In this document: in pieces, positions 23,610 to 23,694 of the stretch
How the letters are laid out: each line of letters opens with the position of its first letter
Numbering within the stretch: position 1 is the first letter of the stretch
DNA from: Granulosicoccus sp964498925
GTDB lineage: Bacteria > Pseudomonadota > Gammaproteobacteria > Granulosicoccales > Granulosicoccaceae
Reading direction: 5' to 3'
Assembly (NCBI GenBank): GCA_964498925.1
Contig: CAZCKD010000025.1
Coordinates: 1 to 23,694, forward strand
Length of the DNA: 23,694 nt
Made by a program: the position numbers and the translations under genes
Notes under the pieces: generated by a model
What the model saw: the letters and a program-made list of their open reading frames with translations, nothing else
The model's database searches: none
What the model was told of the DNA's origin: nothing

Positions 23610-23694
23610 CAACGACGCAGTTGTAAGGGCTGTTGAAGAACATCTCTTATCGGCAGAGTTTGCCTCATCGGTCTGTATCCTTTTAGAGGGTGAT
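23602..23694 (+). CDS. ybeY: Endoribonuclease YbeY, N-terminal fragment cut by the window end
   Basis: A GTG at 23602 overlaps the phoH stop (GTGACTAA) and opens a frame to the end of the window: VTNNDAVVRAVEEHLLSAEF..., 31 residues. The short sequence agrees loosely with the weakly conserved N-terminus of YbeY, and the gene order strongly predicts it. The diagnostic zinc-binding histidines would lie outside the window. A TTG at 23572 is an alternative start. The identity rests mainly on context. Confidence 0.6.
   Translation, partial: MTNNDAVVRAVEEHLLSAEFASSVCILLEGD

Overview
The window looks like chromosomal DNA of a gammaproteobacterium. The order uvrA / YajR-type MFS transporter / ssb is the one I know from Pseudomonas and relatives. 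The miaB-phoH(ybeZ)-ybeY order, a YaiL-type DUF2058 protein and a CysN-CysC fusion fit the same group. I could not place it more precisely. No tRNA, rRNA, CRISPR array, phage gene or intact insertion sequence was seen.

Layout. Positions 1-497 are the 3' end of gpsA (+), converging on a DMT-family permease gene (-, 560-1498). uvrA (-) then diverges from the MFS gene and ssb (both +), and a secreted beta-propeller-like protein follows ssb. DUF4403 lipoprotein and DUF2058 genes lie together on the minus strand (7979-10126). A roughly 330-base leader precedes the metK-ahcY pair, which closes with a clear intrinsic terminator near 13035-13085. A tight plus-strand cluster follows: an orphan glycine-betaine-type binding protein, a family 2 glycosyltransferase (TTG start) and a TauE/SafE permease. 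After it comes a small protein with two DUF1127-like units.

The minus strand from 20097 to 16427 carries the sulfate-activation genes. The last gene is cysNC (ATP sulfurylase GTPase subunit fused to APS kinase). The upstream gene is unusual: a complete CysD preceded, in one open frame of 585 codons, by about 275 residues that read as an IS630-type transposase. That part has two helix-turn-helix domains and a DDE fold whose first two catalytic acids are replaced, and it ends before the third. Just upstream of its start is an AT-rich inverted pair of sites. This fusion is the most novel item in the window. I infer, without proof, that it is a captured transposase DNA-binding domain that may regulate sulfur assimilation. 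The right end holds an M23 peptidase lipoprotein gene and the miaB-phoH-ybeY cluster, cut off inside ybeY.

Taken together, the middle of the window is rich in sulfur and methyl metabolism: methionine to SAM (metK), SAH recycling (ahcY), possible betaine uptake, possible export of sulfur oxyanions, and sulfate activation to PAPS (cysD, cysNC). DNA-repair and RNA-maintenance genes flank it.
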